From: Lactiplantibacillus herbarum
GTDB taxonomy: Bacteria > Bacillota > Bacilli > Lactobacillales > Lactobacillaceae
DNA: 64,000 nucleotides
Reading direction: 5' to 3'
Assembly: GCF_001039045.1 (NCBI RefSeq)
Contig: NZ_LFEE01000038.1
Span: 1 to 64,000, forward strand
Shown here piece after piece: positions 1 to 7,858 of this stretch. The stretch's first letter is position 1. Every line of letters starts with the position of its first letter. The notes beneath the pieces were generated by a model. That model saw only the letters and a program-made list of their open reading frames with translations. It was not told the DNA's origin and did no database searches. A program made the translations under genes and the position numbers.

Positions 1-95
1 AGCTAGTGCTGACCACCGGAGGCGAAAGTTAGAACTTATTTTATTGCAAATTAGTTATCGCTATTCAAGGCCCAACGAATACTTAGATGAATCAA

Positions 96-137
96 TAAAA
101 AAACACCTCCAAATGATTTACAACAATCACTTGGAGG
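96..137 (-). terminator. Rho-independent terminator of the START-like/mini-membrane operon
   Basis: Arms at 106-118 and 125-137 pair at 12 of 13 positions around a 6-base loop. On the minus strand they are followed by a T-rich run (plus-strand A run 95-103). It lies just after the stop of the 44-aa gene at 145. Confidence 0.8.
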
Positions 138-144
138 CCCCTAT

Positions 145-279
145 TCACCGTCGTTCTTTTTTGACAATGCGATACCCAATCAAACCAATCACTAACACTA
201 ATCCCGCCCTCAATAACCAGCCGATACTCCACCAAGTTACTAATAACTTGAGCAATACTTCCCAATTAGCCATTGTCAT
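145..279 (-). CDS. Small single-pass membrane protein, translationally coupled to the START-like gene
   Basis: A 44-codon frame. Its ATG (279-277) overlaps the TGA of the upstream gene in an ATGA, so translation is probably coupled. A second in-frame ATG lies at 273. The product begins MTMANWEVLLKL, has one hydrophobic segment at about residues 17-39 (WWSIGWLL then LVLVIGLIGY), and ends in a basic KKERR tail. That fits a single-pass protein with a positive cytoplasmic end. A terminator follows 8 bases after the stop, so it is the last gene of a two-gene unit. I do not recognise the family and infer no function beyond membrane location. The coding call rests on the coupling, the amphipathic-hydrophobic-basic layout and the terminator position. 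Confidence 0.62.
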   Translation of the reverse strand: MTMANWEVLLKLLVTWWSIGWLLRAGLVLVIGLIGYRIVKKERR

Positions 280-689
280 TGTGGCTGTTCCGCTAATACG
301 GCTAGGTGCGCCAGTTCTTGATGGAATGCGTGCTTCGCGATTGGCGCTAATAGCGGTACCGGTAACCAGCTAGGTGATGTCGTTAGGTAAAATGCTTCTT
401 GAATAAGTGTCTGCCCCTCCTGCGTTTTCAGCGTAAACACCACACGATAGTCGACCCGACCATCATAACTCTGATACGTAACCTGGTCATCAGTTGTAGA
501 TACGTGCAATCGTTCCTGCGAATTTAGTGCTGCATCCGTCCGTTCTACCAAATAATCATCCGCCACGGCCGTAACTCTTGTGACCTCCGTAGCCCACAAT
601 GGTAACTTGGTTGGCGCTAATAGTACCTTGCGCACTGCTGCTTGGTCCGCTTGCGTGACGACCTCGTTAGTAAATAATGCTGCTGTCAT
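276..689 (-). CDS. SRPBCC/START-like (polyketide cyclase or AHSA1-type) protein
   Basis: 137 aa, the usual size of a single SRPBCC helix-grip domain. Residues 1-30 form a typical opening (Val-rich strand, then helix, then LPLWATEVTRV), like the family's p-x-vW-xx-tdp motif. The middle alternates strand and turn (VTYQSYDGRVDYRVVFTLK), and the end is a long helix. Such proteins bind hydrophobic ligands in a cavity; the ligand cannot be read here. It has no signal peptide, so it is cytosolic. Its stop overlaps the start of the 44-aa membrane protein. The start ATG at 689 is preceded by a GGAGG-type site. Family assignment is from pattern, so moderately sure. Confidence 0.7.
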   Translation of the reverse strand: MTAALFTNEVVTQADQAAVRKVLLAPTKLPLWATEVTRVTAVADDYLVERTDAALNSQERLHVSTTDDQVTYQSYDGRVDYRVVFTLKTQEGQTLIQEAFYLTTSPSWLPVPLLAPIAKHAFHQELAHLAVLAEQPQ

Positions 690-866
690 CTTGTAACCTC
701 CCTAACACGTTCCACAGACGCTACCGTCAAACTCAGTGACCAACCACACTTTATAGTTTATTTGACAGTTAACTTTTACGTTAGCAGATACGTTCTCTAG
801 TTGATGGTTACAATGTACACGTTCAGCACGCCTAACAATAATCAGAATACTGATCGCTGCTGATTA

Positions 867-1688
867 CTATAGTTGCTCATTGATCTGCTCGTGAAAGAGG
901 TCTGTGAGCATTTTTTGTCGTTGACTGGCATCGGCGGCTGCCTCTGATTGGCCCGCGTCCTGTGCAAGTTGTGCCATTAACCGGTAATAATTCGCCAACA
1001 TGTAATGCGAATCGTGAGCCGTCACAAACGCCATCCCAGTTGTTAAGCGCTGAAACGCCACTGTTGAATCTCCCTGCCGATACGCCACCAGTCCGGCCAG
1101 ATAAAAGATAATATTAAGATTAGACTCGTAATTAGCCGTCTCAATGTCAGCCAATGACTGGCTCACCAGTGTTGCAACGCTAGCTAGATGTCGTAATTTC
1201 ACTTTAATCAATGCTAAGGAGATCAAAGCTAAGCGCGTCAAGGTACTTGGCGCTGTCTGTGGCATTGCCAAATCTACGGCCAGTTGCATGTGTCGCTGAG
1301 CCTCATCGACACTCAAATCAACATTCAGTTCAGCCACACCCAGATAATAATAGTAAGCCTGCGTCTGTTCATCCGTCTCAACACTTGCTAACGTTTCATC
1401 CATCAACAGGAAATCTTTCAATGCTTGATACTGATGTGCATTGCACAGTTGTTGGATTCGCTGATTGAAGTGATTGTCCGTGCTAATATCAAAATTATCT
1501 GCCAAACTCAGCGTACTAACCGCAATCCCCAAGCGTTGACAGAGCGCTAGTAACAACCGTGCATTCGGAACATAGCGCTCGTTTTCGATAGCTGATAGCA
1601 TCGACTGCGCGCAGATTCCAGTGGCAACTTGCCGCTGACTGAGATGCTGTTCAAGCCTAGTTTGTTTTAATGTCTGTCCAAGTGCCAT
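867..1688 (-). CDS. XRE-family regulator with Rgg/TPR-like C-terminal domain
   Basis: 273 aa. Residues 6-60 are a Cro/CI-type helix-turn-helix (TLKQTRLEQHLSQRQVATG, then SMLSAIENERYVPNARLLLALC). The rest is all-helical with repeated 35-40-residue helix pairs, as in Rgg, PlcR and other RNPP-type regulators that bind short peptides. No peptide-pheromone gene is visible beside it; the only small neighbour is the membrane protein at 145-279. It runs in the same direction as the START-like gene but 177 bases separate them. ATG start behind GGGGATGAGC. It is probably a peptide- or ligand-responsive regulator; its target is unknown. Confidence 0.85.
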   Translation of the reverse strand: MALGQTLKQTRLEQHLSQRQVATGICAQSMLSAIENERYVPNARLLLALCQRLGIAVSTLSLADNFDISTDNHFNQRIQQLCNAHQYQALKDFLLMDETLASVETDEQTQAYYYYLGVAELNVDLSVDEAQRHMQLAVDLAMPQTAPSTLTRLALISLALIKVKLRHLASVATLVSQSLADIETANYESNLNIIFYLAGLVAYRQGDSTVAFQRLTTGMAFVTAHDSHYMLANYYRLMAQLAQDAGQSEAAADASQRQKMLTDLFHEQINEQL

Positions 1689-1743
1689 GTGCTCATCCCC
1701 TTAGTTATTAATGAGTGTACCAAGCCTAATGACGATAGCAACC

Positions 1744-1787
1744 AAAAAACACCGCCTTACTCAGTTACTAACTGAATAAGACGGTGT
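1744..1787 (-). terminator. Terminator of the permease locus (reads both ways)
   Basis: 19-base arms at 1749-1767 and 1769-1787 (ACACCGCCTTACTCAGTTA and its near complement), with a T run on the minus strand (A run 1744-1749). It lies 12 bases past the permease stop. Confidence 0.85.
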
Positions 1788-1798
1788 CTATAATTTAA

Positions 1799-3287
1799 TT
1801 AATTAACATTTTTTTCGCGTACTTGGTACCAGATGATTCCGGCAGCCCCAAAGACGATTGGGCCGACTAACATCCAGACCGTATTTTGAATCTGGCCGGT
1901 TTCCAAGATTGGTTGGATCAACGTAAAGACGTTGGCACCCAACACGACAATGAAAACAACCCAGCTGATAATTCTAGTCCAAGTCAATGACTTGTAAACT
2001 TCAAACGGTTTAATAATATTCTTGTTTGCTTTGAATTTAGGGAAAGCATAGAGCAAGAACAAGTATGGTAACGTCATTGAAACGTTGGCCATCAACGTTA
2101 AAACGTTATAGAAAGCAGAAGCGTTAGCGGTAGCGAATGACGCTACCAAGATAATCACGATGACGATCACACATTGAATCATCATGGCATAACTAGGCAT
2201 TCCTGCCTTATTAAGCTTCGTGAACTTCTTTGGCCACAATTCCTTAGGCGTTCCCAAGATCAACGTCTTCAATGGTGAATACGTCAACGTGAAGAAGGCC
2301 CCACTATAAGCTAAGAACATCCCTAGACCAGTGTAACGTGCAAACCAGAGACCCATTGTTGTAGCGGCCGCTGTGCTCAATCCCATCGACTGACCTAAAA
2401 CGTAACCTAAGTTCTGCATCATAACGTAGCTGATGTTCCCCATGTTGGTCGTAGGGTTCGATAAGACTGCCTGCCAGTTCGTGCTAATGCCCCAGCAGAA
2501 AATTCCTAAAGCATAGCCAATCGTAATCACAACGGCTGAAATCATAATGGCGCGTGGGAAAGTCTTTTCAGGATTCTTCGTCTTATCGACCATCCCACCA
2601 AGTACTTCCAGACCACCGTAAGCAAAGATTGCAAACACCGCGAAACCTAATAGTCCGACTGGATGTTGATAACTAGGATTTGGTGAAGACATCACGTGGT
2701 TGTAATGGCTGTGCAAATTGGCCGTGGTTCAAGGCCAGAATGACACCAGAAACAACTAAAAGAATGGCCGTTAAACTCGTTACAGCTATCCCACCAAGAC
2801 TCGTGATCCGTACGATACTCTTCATCCCTTTGATTGAGACAAAGGTCACTAAGACCATCCATAGGCATGAGAGAATCCCGATAACTTGAGTCGCGTTCAA
2901 TCCAAACATCGCAAATTTTTGCGTTTGGTCACTCCCAAAGAACATCGTGGTGAATGGAATCCAAACTTTGGCTGACGTTGAAACTAACCAAATAATATAA
3001 GATGCAAACCACATAAAGGTACCGACAAACGCAAACTTTGCGTTGACACTGACCTCTAACCATTTGTACATCCCACTACTATCCGACGACTTAATTGCGG
3101 CCCCGTATTCCGCCATCATTAACGCAAACGGGATAAAGAATAGTACTGCGGCGGCTAAATAAAACAGGATTGAACTGTATCCCATCAAGTAGTAGGCGAC
3201 CGTACTATTGGCAAAACCGAAAACCGTGGTGAAAATCATCATGACTAGAGCTACTAGCGTGATTTTCGCATTATCATTTTCTGGCAT
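1799..3287 (-). pseudogene. yjeM: YjeM-type APC amino-acid permease, broken by a frameshift
   Basis: Two overlapping frames give one ~495-aa APC-superfamily permease. The first (3287-2673) encodes residues 1-204 with TM1-6, starting MPENDNAKITLVALVMMIF. The second (to 1799) carries TM7-12, including FAIFAYGGLEVLGGMVDKTK. The total span is 1489 bases, that is 3n+1, so one base was gained or two lost. The break lies at about 2690-2725. There CAATTTGCACAGCC would read through as Q-L-H-S-H if TTT were TT. The homologous order of helices is otherwise complete, so this looks recent. The intact family (YjeM, close to GadC-like antiporters) moves amino acids across the membrane. Here the protein is probably truncated and inactive, unless this is a sequencing error or a slippage site. 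The second frame alone has only a TTG with no good ribosome site. Confidence 0.82.
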
Positions 3288-3581
3288 GATTGCACTCCCT
3301 TACTCCTATTTTTGATAAAAATTATGGTTAAACTTTTTCCAATTCTAAGATTACCGTAAGATTGCAATAAACCGCTTTAGTTTTCCTAACAATATTATGA
3401 TTTTTCTATGTGACGATTGCTCGTTTTATTCATTTAATTAATTATTCAAACATTCTCCAGTAACGTCATTAAAAATCTACTTAATCTCAAAGTAACCTCG
3501 CGTTAACATTATTGCAACATTACACGTGTATGCTACAGCAATAGGGTTATGAATTTAAACAAATCGGGGTTATACATAATT

Positions 3582-3980
3582 ATGAAGAATTTTAAGTTAA
3601 AATCAGTCTTATTACTGATGCTCTTTGGTTGTGCCATTGGCTTATTCACCAATATTGCTACTAACTTAGTCTCACTCAACACGAACACTGTTGAAGCTGC
3701 CACTAGACGCTTATCGCAAGCTCAACAAATCGCTCAAGTTAACGCTAAACTATCCAGCAGCAATAAGAATGCTAAGAACTGGATTGCCTACCGTGAATCT
3801 GGCTATAGCTATACAGCACGCAACGGTAAATGTTACGGTCGTTACCAGTTATTGAAGTCATACTTACACGGCGATCTATCACCAGTCAATCAAGAAAAGC
3901 GTGCTAACACGTATGTTTCTAGCCGTTACGGCTCATGGGTTAAAGCCAAACAGTTCTGGCAACGGCACCACTGGTATTAA
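3582..3980 (+). CDS. Apf-like secreted transglycosylase-fold protein
   Basis: About 132 aa from the ATG at 3582 (MKNFKLKSVLLLMLFGCAIG); a start at 3549 would add 11 residues ahead of the signal peptide. A signal peptide runs to about VEAA. The C-terminal ~65 residues (WIAYRESGYSYTARNGKCYG to FWQRHHWY) match the aggregation-promoting-factor/resuscitation-like lysozyme-fold domain of lactobacilli. It has a Glu in YRESGY at the catalytic position and the Y-x-RYGSW motif. It acts outside the cell on or near peptidoglycan. It lacks the long repeat or LysM region of larger Apf proteins, so it is a short form. A strong terminator follows 23 bases after the stop. Start choice is uncertain because neither ATG has a well-spaced GGAGG. 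Confidence 0.8.
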   Translation: MKNFKLKSVLLLMLFGCAIGLFTNIATNLVSLNTNTVEAATRRLSQAQQIAQVNAKLSSSNKNAKNWIAYRESGYSYTARNGKCYGRYQLLKSYLHGDLSPVNQEKRANTYVSSRYGSWVKAKQFWQRHHWY

Positions 3981-4003
3981 AATTACATCAGCAACGTATT
4001 AAT

Positions 4004-4047
4004 AAAAGAAACCACCTCAGAAAATTGATTCTGAGGTGATTTCTTTT
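4004..4047 (+). terminator. Terminator of the Apf-like gene
   Basis: Arms 4004-4022 and 4029-4047 (core CACCTCAGAA / TTCTGAGGTG) with a TTCTTTT tail on the plus strand. A flanking A-rich side means it may also act on the minus strand. Confidence 0.85.
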
Positions 4048-4126
4048 GTTCTAGATTATGATCTGATTTTTAAAAACAATTAACTCAAATATAGTCAGTA
4101 TTTATAGTTAAAGCGTTCCCCGTAGC

Positions 4127-4342
4127 TTAGCTGAATACCCCGATAGCAATTGCCAAACCACCAAACAAGAACAAAACGCCTAAGACAAAACTACTCCACA
4201 CGGCTAATAACGCAAAACTAGAAGTTTCCGCATTTCCATGTGTCTGCAACTGATGCAAGTATCTCCGACTTGCCCACAGTTGGTAGCCTCCTAATCCAGC
4301 GACAACCATTCCAATCACGATTTGCCAAATAATAGTATTCAT
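4127..4342 (-). CDS. Small two-TM membrane protein, family unknown
   Basis: 71 aa from the ATG at 4342, behind AAGGGGGCGG; an in-frame TTG at 4348 is the alternative. Two hydrophobic segments (IIWQIVIGMVVAGLGGYQLW and SFVLGVLFLFGGLAIAIGVF) are joined by a polar, basic loop (ASRRYLHQLQTHGNAETSS). That gives a helical hairpin with a loop of about 25 residues. It stands alone between the Apf-like gene and the large membrane protein. No catalytic motif is visible and I do not name a function. Confidence 0.65.
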   Translation of the reverse strand: MNTIIWQIVIGMVVAGLGGYQLWASRRYLHQLQTHGNAETSSFALLAVWSSFVLGVLFLFGGLAIAIGVFS

Positions 4343-4427
4343 TAGCAATCCGCCCCCTTATTATGTCTCACATTATACGCCTAAAATTAAAACTATAAGT
4401 GTTTTCTACTGGGCAGAAAATTAATCA

Positions 4428-6230
4428 TTAATTCGTATCAAAATCGTTCTTATTAATACTCAAATTGCGCTTCATGTGCCTTAAACCTTGATATGCAGTA
4501 ATCAGCAATACCACTATCCAACCAATAACTGAAATCACAATACCCAGTTTGGTCACTAGTCTAGGCTGATAGCTCAATTGAATTTGATTTTTTCCGGCTT
4601 TAACGGGTACGATCAACGTCCCCAATCTGGTCTTTTTAATACTATTAGTCGCTACCTTACGACCATTTATTCTAATTTTGGTACTTCCATAAGCAAATAC
4701 TGGTACTTCTTTCTTTTTCTGATTGGTCCGATTATTCCATGTTACCTGGAGAATACCATTAGGCTTGACGGTGTGTTGATAATTAAATTTATTTTTAATA
4801 ATTAATTCATTGTATAAGTCGTAGTACGAGACCTTAGTTGAATAATTTGAAACCGGAATATAATCTGGTGTAGTTCGATCGACACTCCGAATCAGATCGC
4901 CTAAATGTCTAGTATGAAAAGTCGGTTGAAGATCTGTAAAGCTTTTCAATTGCTTACCCTGGTACGTTTTAGGATGGACATTGGCAGGACTGGTATTCAA
5001 TCCATTAGCAACCGTCGTTTTGGGATTGTTATCGAATTGAACCTTACCAGTCAAAGATATAGCTAATGACATAACGGCTGCTACGGCCATCATAGCACTT
5101 GCAAAACCAATCACTTTGGTAGAAATACCACTATCAGTTTTTCTCAGTGCAATATCAGTAAGTACCAGCAGACAACCCAAAGTTAAGAAGACCATTCCAG
5201 AAATTGTAAAACGAAATGGTAGTTGCAAATAATATTGCAAAATCGGGAAATGATTTTCTATAACTTGCCAAGGAATTAAATTAGTACCCAAGATAATATA
5301 AACTAAGGCTGAAATATAAAGAACCTTCGCAAAGGTAGAAATGTTTTTCCAAAACCACAATAATCCTGCTAATCCTAGATAGAAAATAATTGAAATAACC
5401 GGAACACTTAATGACTCACCGTGGCCGACAAATGGGACAACCACGTTAGCAACACCCGCAACCAAATGTAACGGAACTGGTGGCACCATATAGCTATTCG
5501 CATTAATATCCAAATACGGCAAAACTATGTTTAAACTAAGGAGTAATGCTACTATAATTGCTACTATCAAATACCCCAAGCTTCGCCATTTATAACTAGA
5601 TTTAATCAGTCCATACACAAAAAATGGAATTAATATTGGTAACGATAGCGCCACCGTCAGGATTTGCACTTGAGCAATCAGTCCCACGATTACGCCTAAC
5701 GATAGCATTGATTTGAGTGACCAATCACCTTCATAAAAGTCGATCATCGGACCAACCAACAACGGTATCAAAGCTGCAGCCATTGACCGCCAGTTGGTAC
5801 TATAAATAAACCCAACAATGGAGAATGATGTCATATAAATGATTCCAGCAGATACCGATATTTTAAAGTTTAATTTCAAGCGCTGTGCAGCGTGATAAGT
5901 CGTCACTCCCGCAACAAGCATTACCAACACACACGAAACAATCTGGAATCTCATCCAGTTGCCCGCAAGTAATAAAACACCACCAAAAAGATAAGCTAAC
6001 AAAGGACTATACACTTGGTTAACAATTCTTCCTGTTTGCTGAAATGAATATAAATTTAAAAAGCTAAAATTATGATGTCTAAGCTGCATTGCAGCTTCAT
6101 AGATCCGGTTGTACTGAAAATAACCATCGACCCCTAAGATAGCCGTTCTATTTAAAAGTAATGGTGAAACCACAATCAATGTTGCGAGTAATATGATCCC
6201 CCATGCTCGCACCGTTCTGTTAACTTTCAT
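4428..6230 (-). CDS. YfhO/GT-C-like polytopic membrane protein
   Basis: 600 aa. About 12 hydrophobic segments fill residues 10-390 and a last one lies at about 570-590. A ~150-residue extracytoplasmic part between them is rich in beta strands (FHTRHLGDLIRSVDRTTPDYIPVSNY to VPVKAGKNQIQLSYQP). Acidic residues sit in the first external loop (LGVDGYFQYNRIYEAAMQL), the place where GT-C glycosyltransferases keep catalytic Asp/Glu. The layout resembles YfhO-type proteins, which help glycosylate wall or lipid polymers using undecaprenyl-linked sugars. Substrate unknown. ATG behind GAGGGGATC. It has no close operon partner. A second GT-C protein lies at 47.97 kb. Confidence 0.72.
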   Translation of the reverse strand: MKVNRTVRAWGIILLATLIVVSPLLLNRTAILGVDGYFQYNRIYEAAMQLRHHNFSFLNLYSFQQTGRIVNQVYSPLLAYLFGGVLLLAGNWMRFQIVSCVLVMLVAGVTTYHAAQRLKLNFKISVSAGIIYMTSFSIVGFIYSTNWRSMAAALIPLLVGPMIDFYEGDWSLKSMLSLGVIVGLIAQVQILTVALSLPILIPFFVYGLIKSSYKWRSLGYLIVAIIVALLLSLNIVLPYLDINANSYMVPPVPLHLVAGVANVVVPFVGHGESLSVPVISIIFYLGLAGLLWFWKNISTFAKVLYISALVYIILGTNLIPWQVIENHFPILQYYLQLPFRFTISGMVFLTLGCLLVLTDIALRKTDSGISTKVIGFASAMMAVAAVMSLAISLTGKVQFDNNPKTTVANGLNTSPANVHPKTYQGKQLKSFTDLQPTFHTRHLGDLIRSVDRTTPDYIPVSNYSTKVSYYDLYNELIIKNKFNYQHTVKPNGILQVTWNNRTNQKKKEVPVFAYGSTKIRINGRKVATNSIKKTRLGTLIVPVKAGKNQIQLSYQPRLVTKLGIVISVIGWIVVLLITAYQGLRHMKRNLSINKNDFDTN

Positions 6231-6374
6231 AAAGCTGATCCCCTCTTATTTTCTTCCAGTTGATAAACTGACTTCTCCAAGAACAACTTATCTATTATAC
6301 AAAATTTTCAAGCTTTCTTCATTAACTTCATGGCGTAATTTAACCCCACGAACTGAACTAACTTCTTTTCCATC

Positions 6375-6403
6375 AAAAAAGTCTGACTTTTAAGCCAGAC
6401 TTT
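6375..6403 (-). terminator. Terminator of the alcohol dehydrogenase gene
   Basis: Arms 6378-6388 and 6393-6403 pair fully on the minus-strand RNA (one G-U) with a TTTA-type loop. They are followed by six T on the minus strand, 12 bases past the adh stop. Confidence 0.85.
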
Positions 6404-6414
6404 TACTATTATTC

Positions 6415-7539
6415 TTATTTACCTGGTTGATAATCTTCATCGATAATCAGGACAGGTTTGATCGTCTTACCACTACCAGAATCGGCGTTGGCTTCATTAA
6501 TTTCATCAAACTTGTAGAATTTTTCGGTCTTTTCAAATGGGAACATGCCATGTTGATAGAAGTCGATTAAACGAGGAATATCAACACCTGGAATTGAATC
6601 ACCCATGTTGACCCCGATGACCCGTTTGTCATCAACACAGAGGTCGTTCCACGAACTGATGGTGATGTTCTTAGACGTTACGGCAATCAAAGCGGCCGTC
6701 CCACCTTGAGCTAAGGCGTTAATTGCAGAGATCATTACGGGTTCAACACCGGTAGTATCAACGGTGAAGTCAACCCCATAACCATGTGTTAAACGTTTGA
6801 TAGCTTCAACAGGATCTTCTTCCTTACTGTTGATTGCGTGGGTTGCGCCTAATTCCTTAGCCAATTCCAAACGAGAATCAACAATATCCACGGCGATAAC
6901 TTCAGTACAGCCAGAAATCTTACCAGCCATCATTGCAGCCAAACCAACTGCACCAGTACCGAAGACAGCAATCGTTTGGCCTGGACGTGGTTGTAAGCTG
7001 TTCAAGACAGTCCCACTACCAGTCACATAACCACAGCCTAGTGGTCCTAAGCGACGCAAGTCAAGGTCTTTAGGGACCTTAACGGCGTTGCGTTGGTCAA
7101 CAACGGTATGGGTTGTGAATGATGATTGGTCAAACATGTCACTGATATGTTGACCATTTTCTTGGAAATGATCAGAGCCGTCTGGACGAGTCCCACTTAA
7201 GTTGTAATCGCCGTAATTCCGGCACTTAGTTGGCATCCCCTTCAAACAGTTGTCACAAGTCCCATCCGCATAGAATGACAAGATAACGTGATCGCCAACT
7301 TCAAAGTTAGTTACTTCTGAGCCAACTTCTTCAACGATCCCAGAACCTTCATGACCTAAGATAACTGGGTAACCAAGTGATGCGTCACCTTTTCGAATAG
7401 CTTCATCAGAGTGACAGATTCCACTTGCAACCATCTTAATCTGTAAGTCGGTTGGTGTCATTGCTGCCAATTCAATATCATCTTTAATGACAAATGGATC
7501 GTTAACCTTATCTACAACTGCTGCTTTAATTTTCATCAT
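6415..7539 (-). CDS. adh: Zinc-dependent alcohol dehydrogenase (aryl/benzyl-alcohol or class III type)
   Basis: 374 aa, the usual MDR length. Catalytic zinc ligands are visible at C42, H63-E64 and C169; the GHEGSGIVEEVG motif is intact. The Rossmann motif is GTGAVGLAA at about 194-202, followed by the NAD-type acidic residue in AVDIVD. The structural zinc lobe is unusual. It keeps C95, C98 and C106, but the third Cys of the usual C-x2-C-x2-C-x7-C is Gly (G101), so that zinc site is probably weakened or absent. It interconverts alcohols and aldehydes with NAD(H) in the cytosol. It is a single-gene unit with its own terminator. The promoter region holds a nested inverted repeat (7559-7595). ATG start behind GCGAGGC. 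Confidence 0.93.
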   Translation of the reverse strand: MMKIKAAVVDKVNDPFVIKDDIELAAMTPTDLQIKMVASGICHSDEAIRKGDASLGYPVILGHEGSGIVEEVGSEVTNFEVGDHVILSFYADGTCDNCLKGMPTKCRNYGDYNLSGTRPDGSDHFQENGQHISDMFDQSSFTTHTVVDQRNAVKVPKDLDLRRLGPLGCGYVTGSGTVLNSLQPRPGQTIAVFGTGAVGLAAMMAGKISGCTEVIAVDIVDSRLELAKELGATHAINSKEEDPVEAIKRLTHGYGVDFTVDTTGVEPVMISAINALAQGGTAALIAVTSKNITISSWNDLCVDDKRVIGVNMGDSIPGVDIPRLIDFYQHGMFPFEKTEKFYKFDEINEANADSGSGKTIKPVLIIDEDYQPGK

Positions 7540-7558
7540 GAATGCCTCGCTTTATCAA

Positions 7559-7595
7559 GTATGTAAAACGCTTACATTTCATATTGTTACATACT
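7559..7595 (-). promoter_or_regulatory. Nested inverted repeat upstream of adh, possible operator
   Basis: AGTATGTAA (7559-7567) and its exact inverse TTACATACT (7587-7595) enclose a shorter palindromic core, TGTAAAACGCTTACA (7563-7577). The core resembles a catabolite (cre) site but is one base too long. It lies 20-56 bases ahead of the adh start, where a repressor or activator of adh would sit. The binding protein is unknown. Confidence 0.5.
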
Positions 7596-7809
7596 ACACA
7601 AATTGCTTCAAGCTAACTAAAAAACACCTTCATACGCTTATAAACACTTACATACCAACGATAATACGTTTTTAACCTGTGAATGTGATACTAAAGTCCT
7701 GTAAATATGTTTGATAAATCAGCGTTTTTTTCATTAACTTGTGACTTTTACACTAGCAGTAGCACATTATCGACTAGTAATATCCTCATTTTAAGTTGTG
7801 AGCACCTAC

Positions 7810-7845
7810 AAAAAAAGCAAACCGGCCCACGCCATCGGTTTGCTT
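7810..7845 (-). terminator. Terminator of the histidine kinase gene
   Basis: AAGCAAACCG (7815-7824) pairs with CGGTTTGCTT (7836-7845). A run of seven T follows on the minus strand. Confidence 0.82.
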
Positions 7846-7858
7846 ACTTCTGATCTTA

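Larger units (their letters stand above)
7540..7858. other. Intergenic region: adh control region and kinase terminator
   Basis: 319 bases with no convincing gene. The left end holds the dyad upstream of adh (7559-7595). Further right is a third half-site-like ACTTACATAC at about 7647-7656. The right end holds the kinase terminator. The middle is AT-rich with nothing I can name. Confidence 0.6.

Noticed and set aside
44-373. Plus-strand frame of 109 codons
   Set aside because: No ribosome site, and it runs antisense across the small membrane gene, the START-like gene and their terminator.
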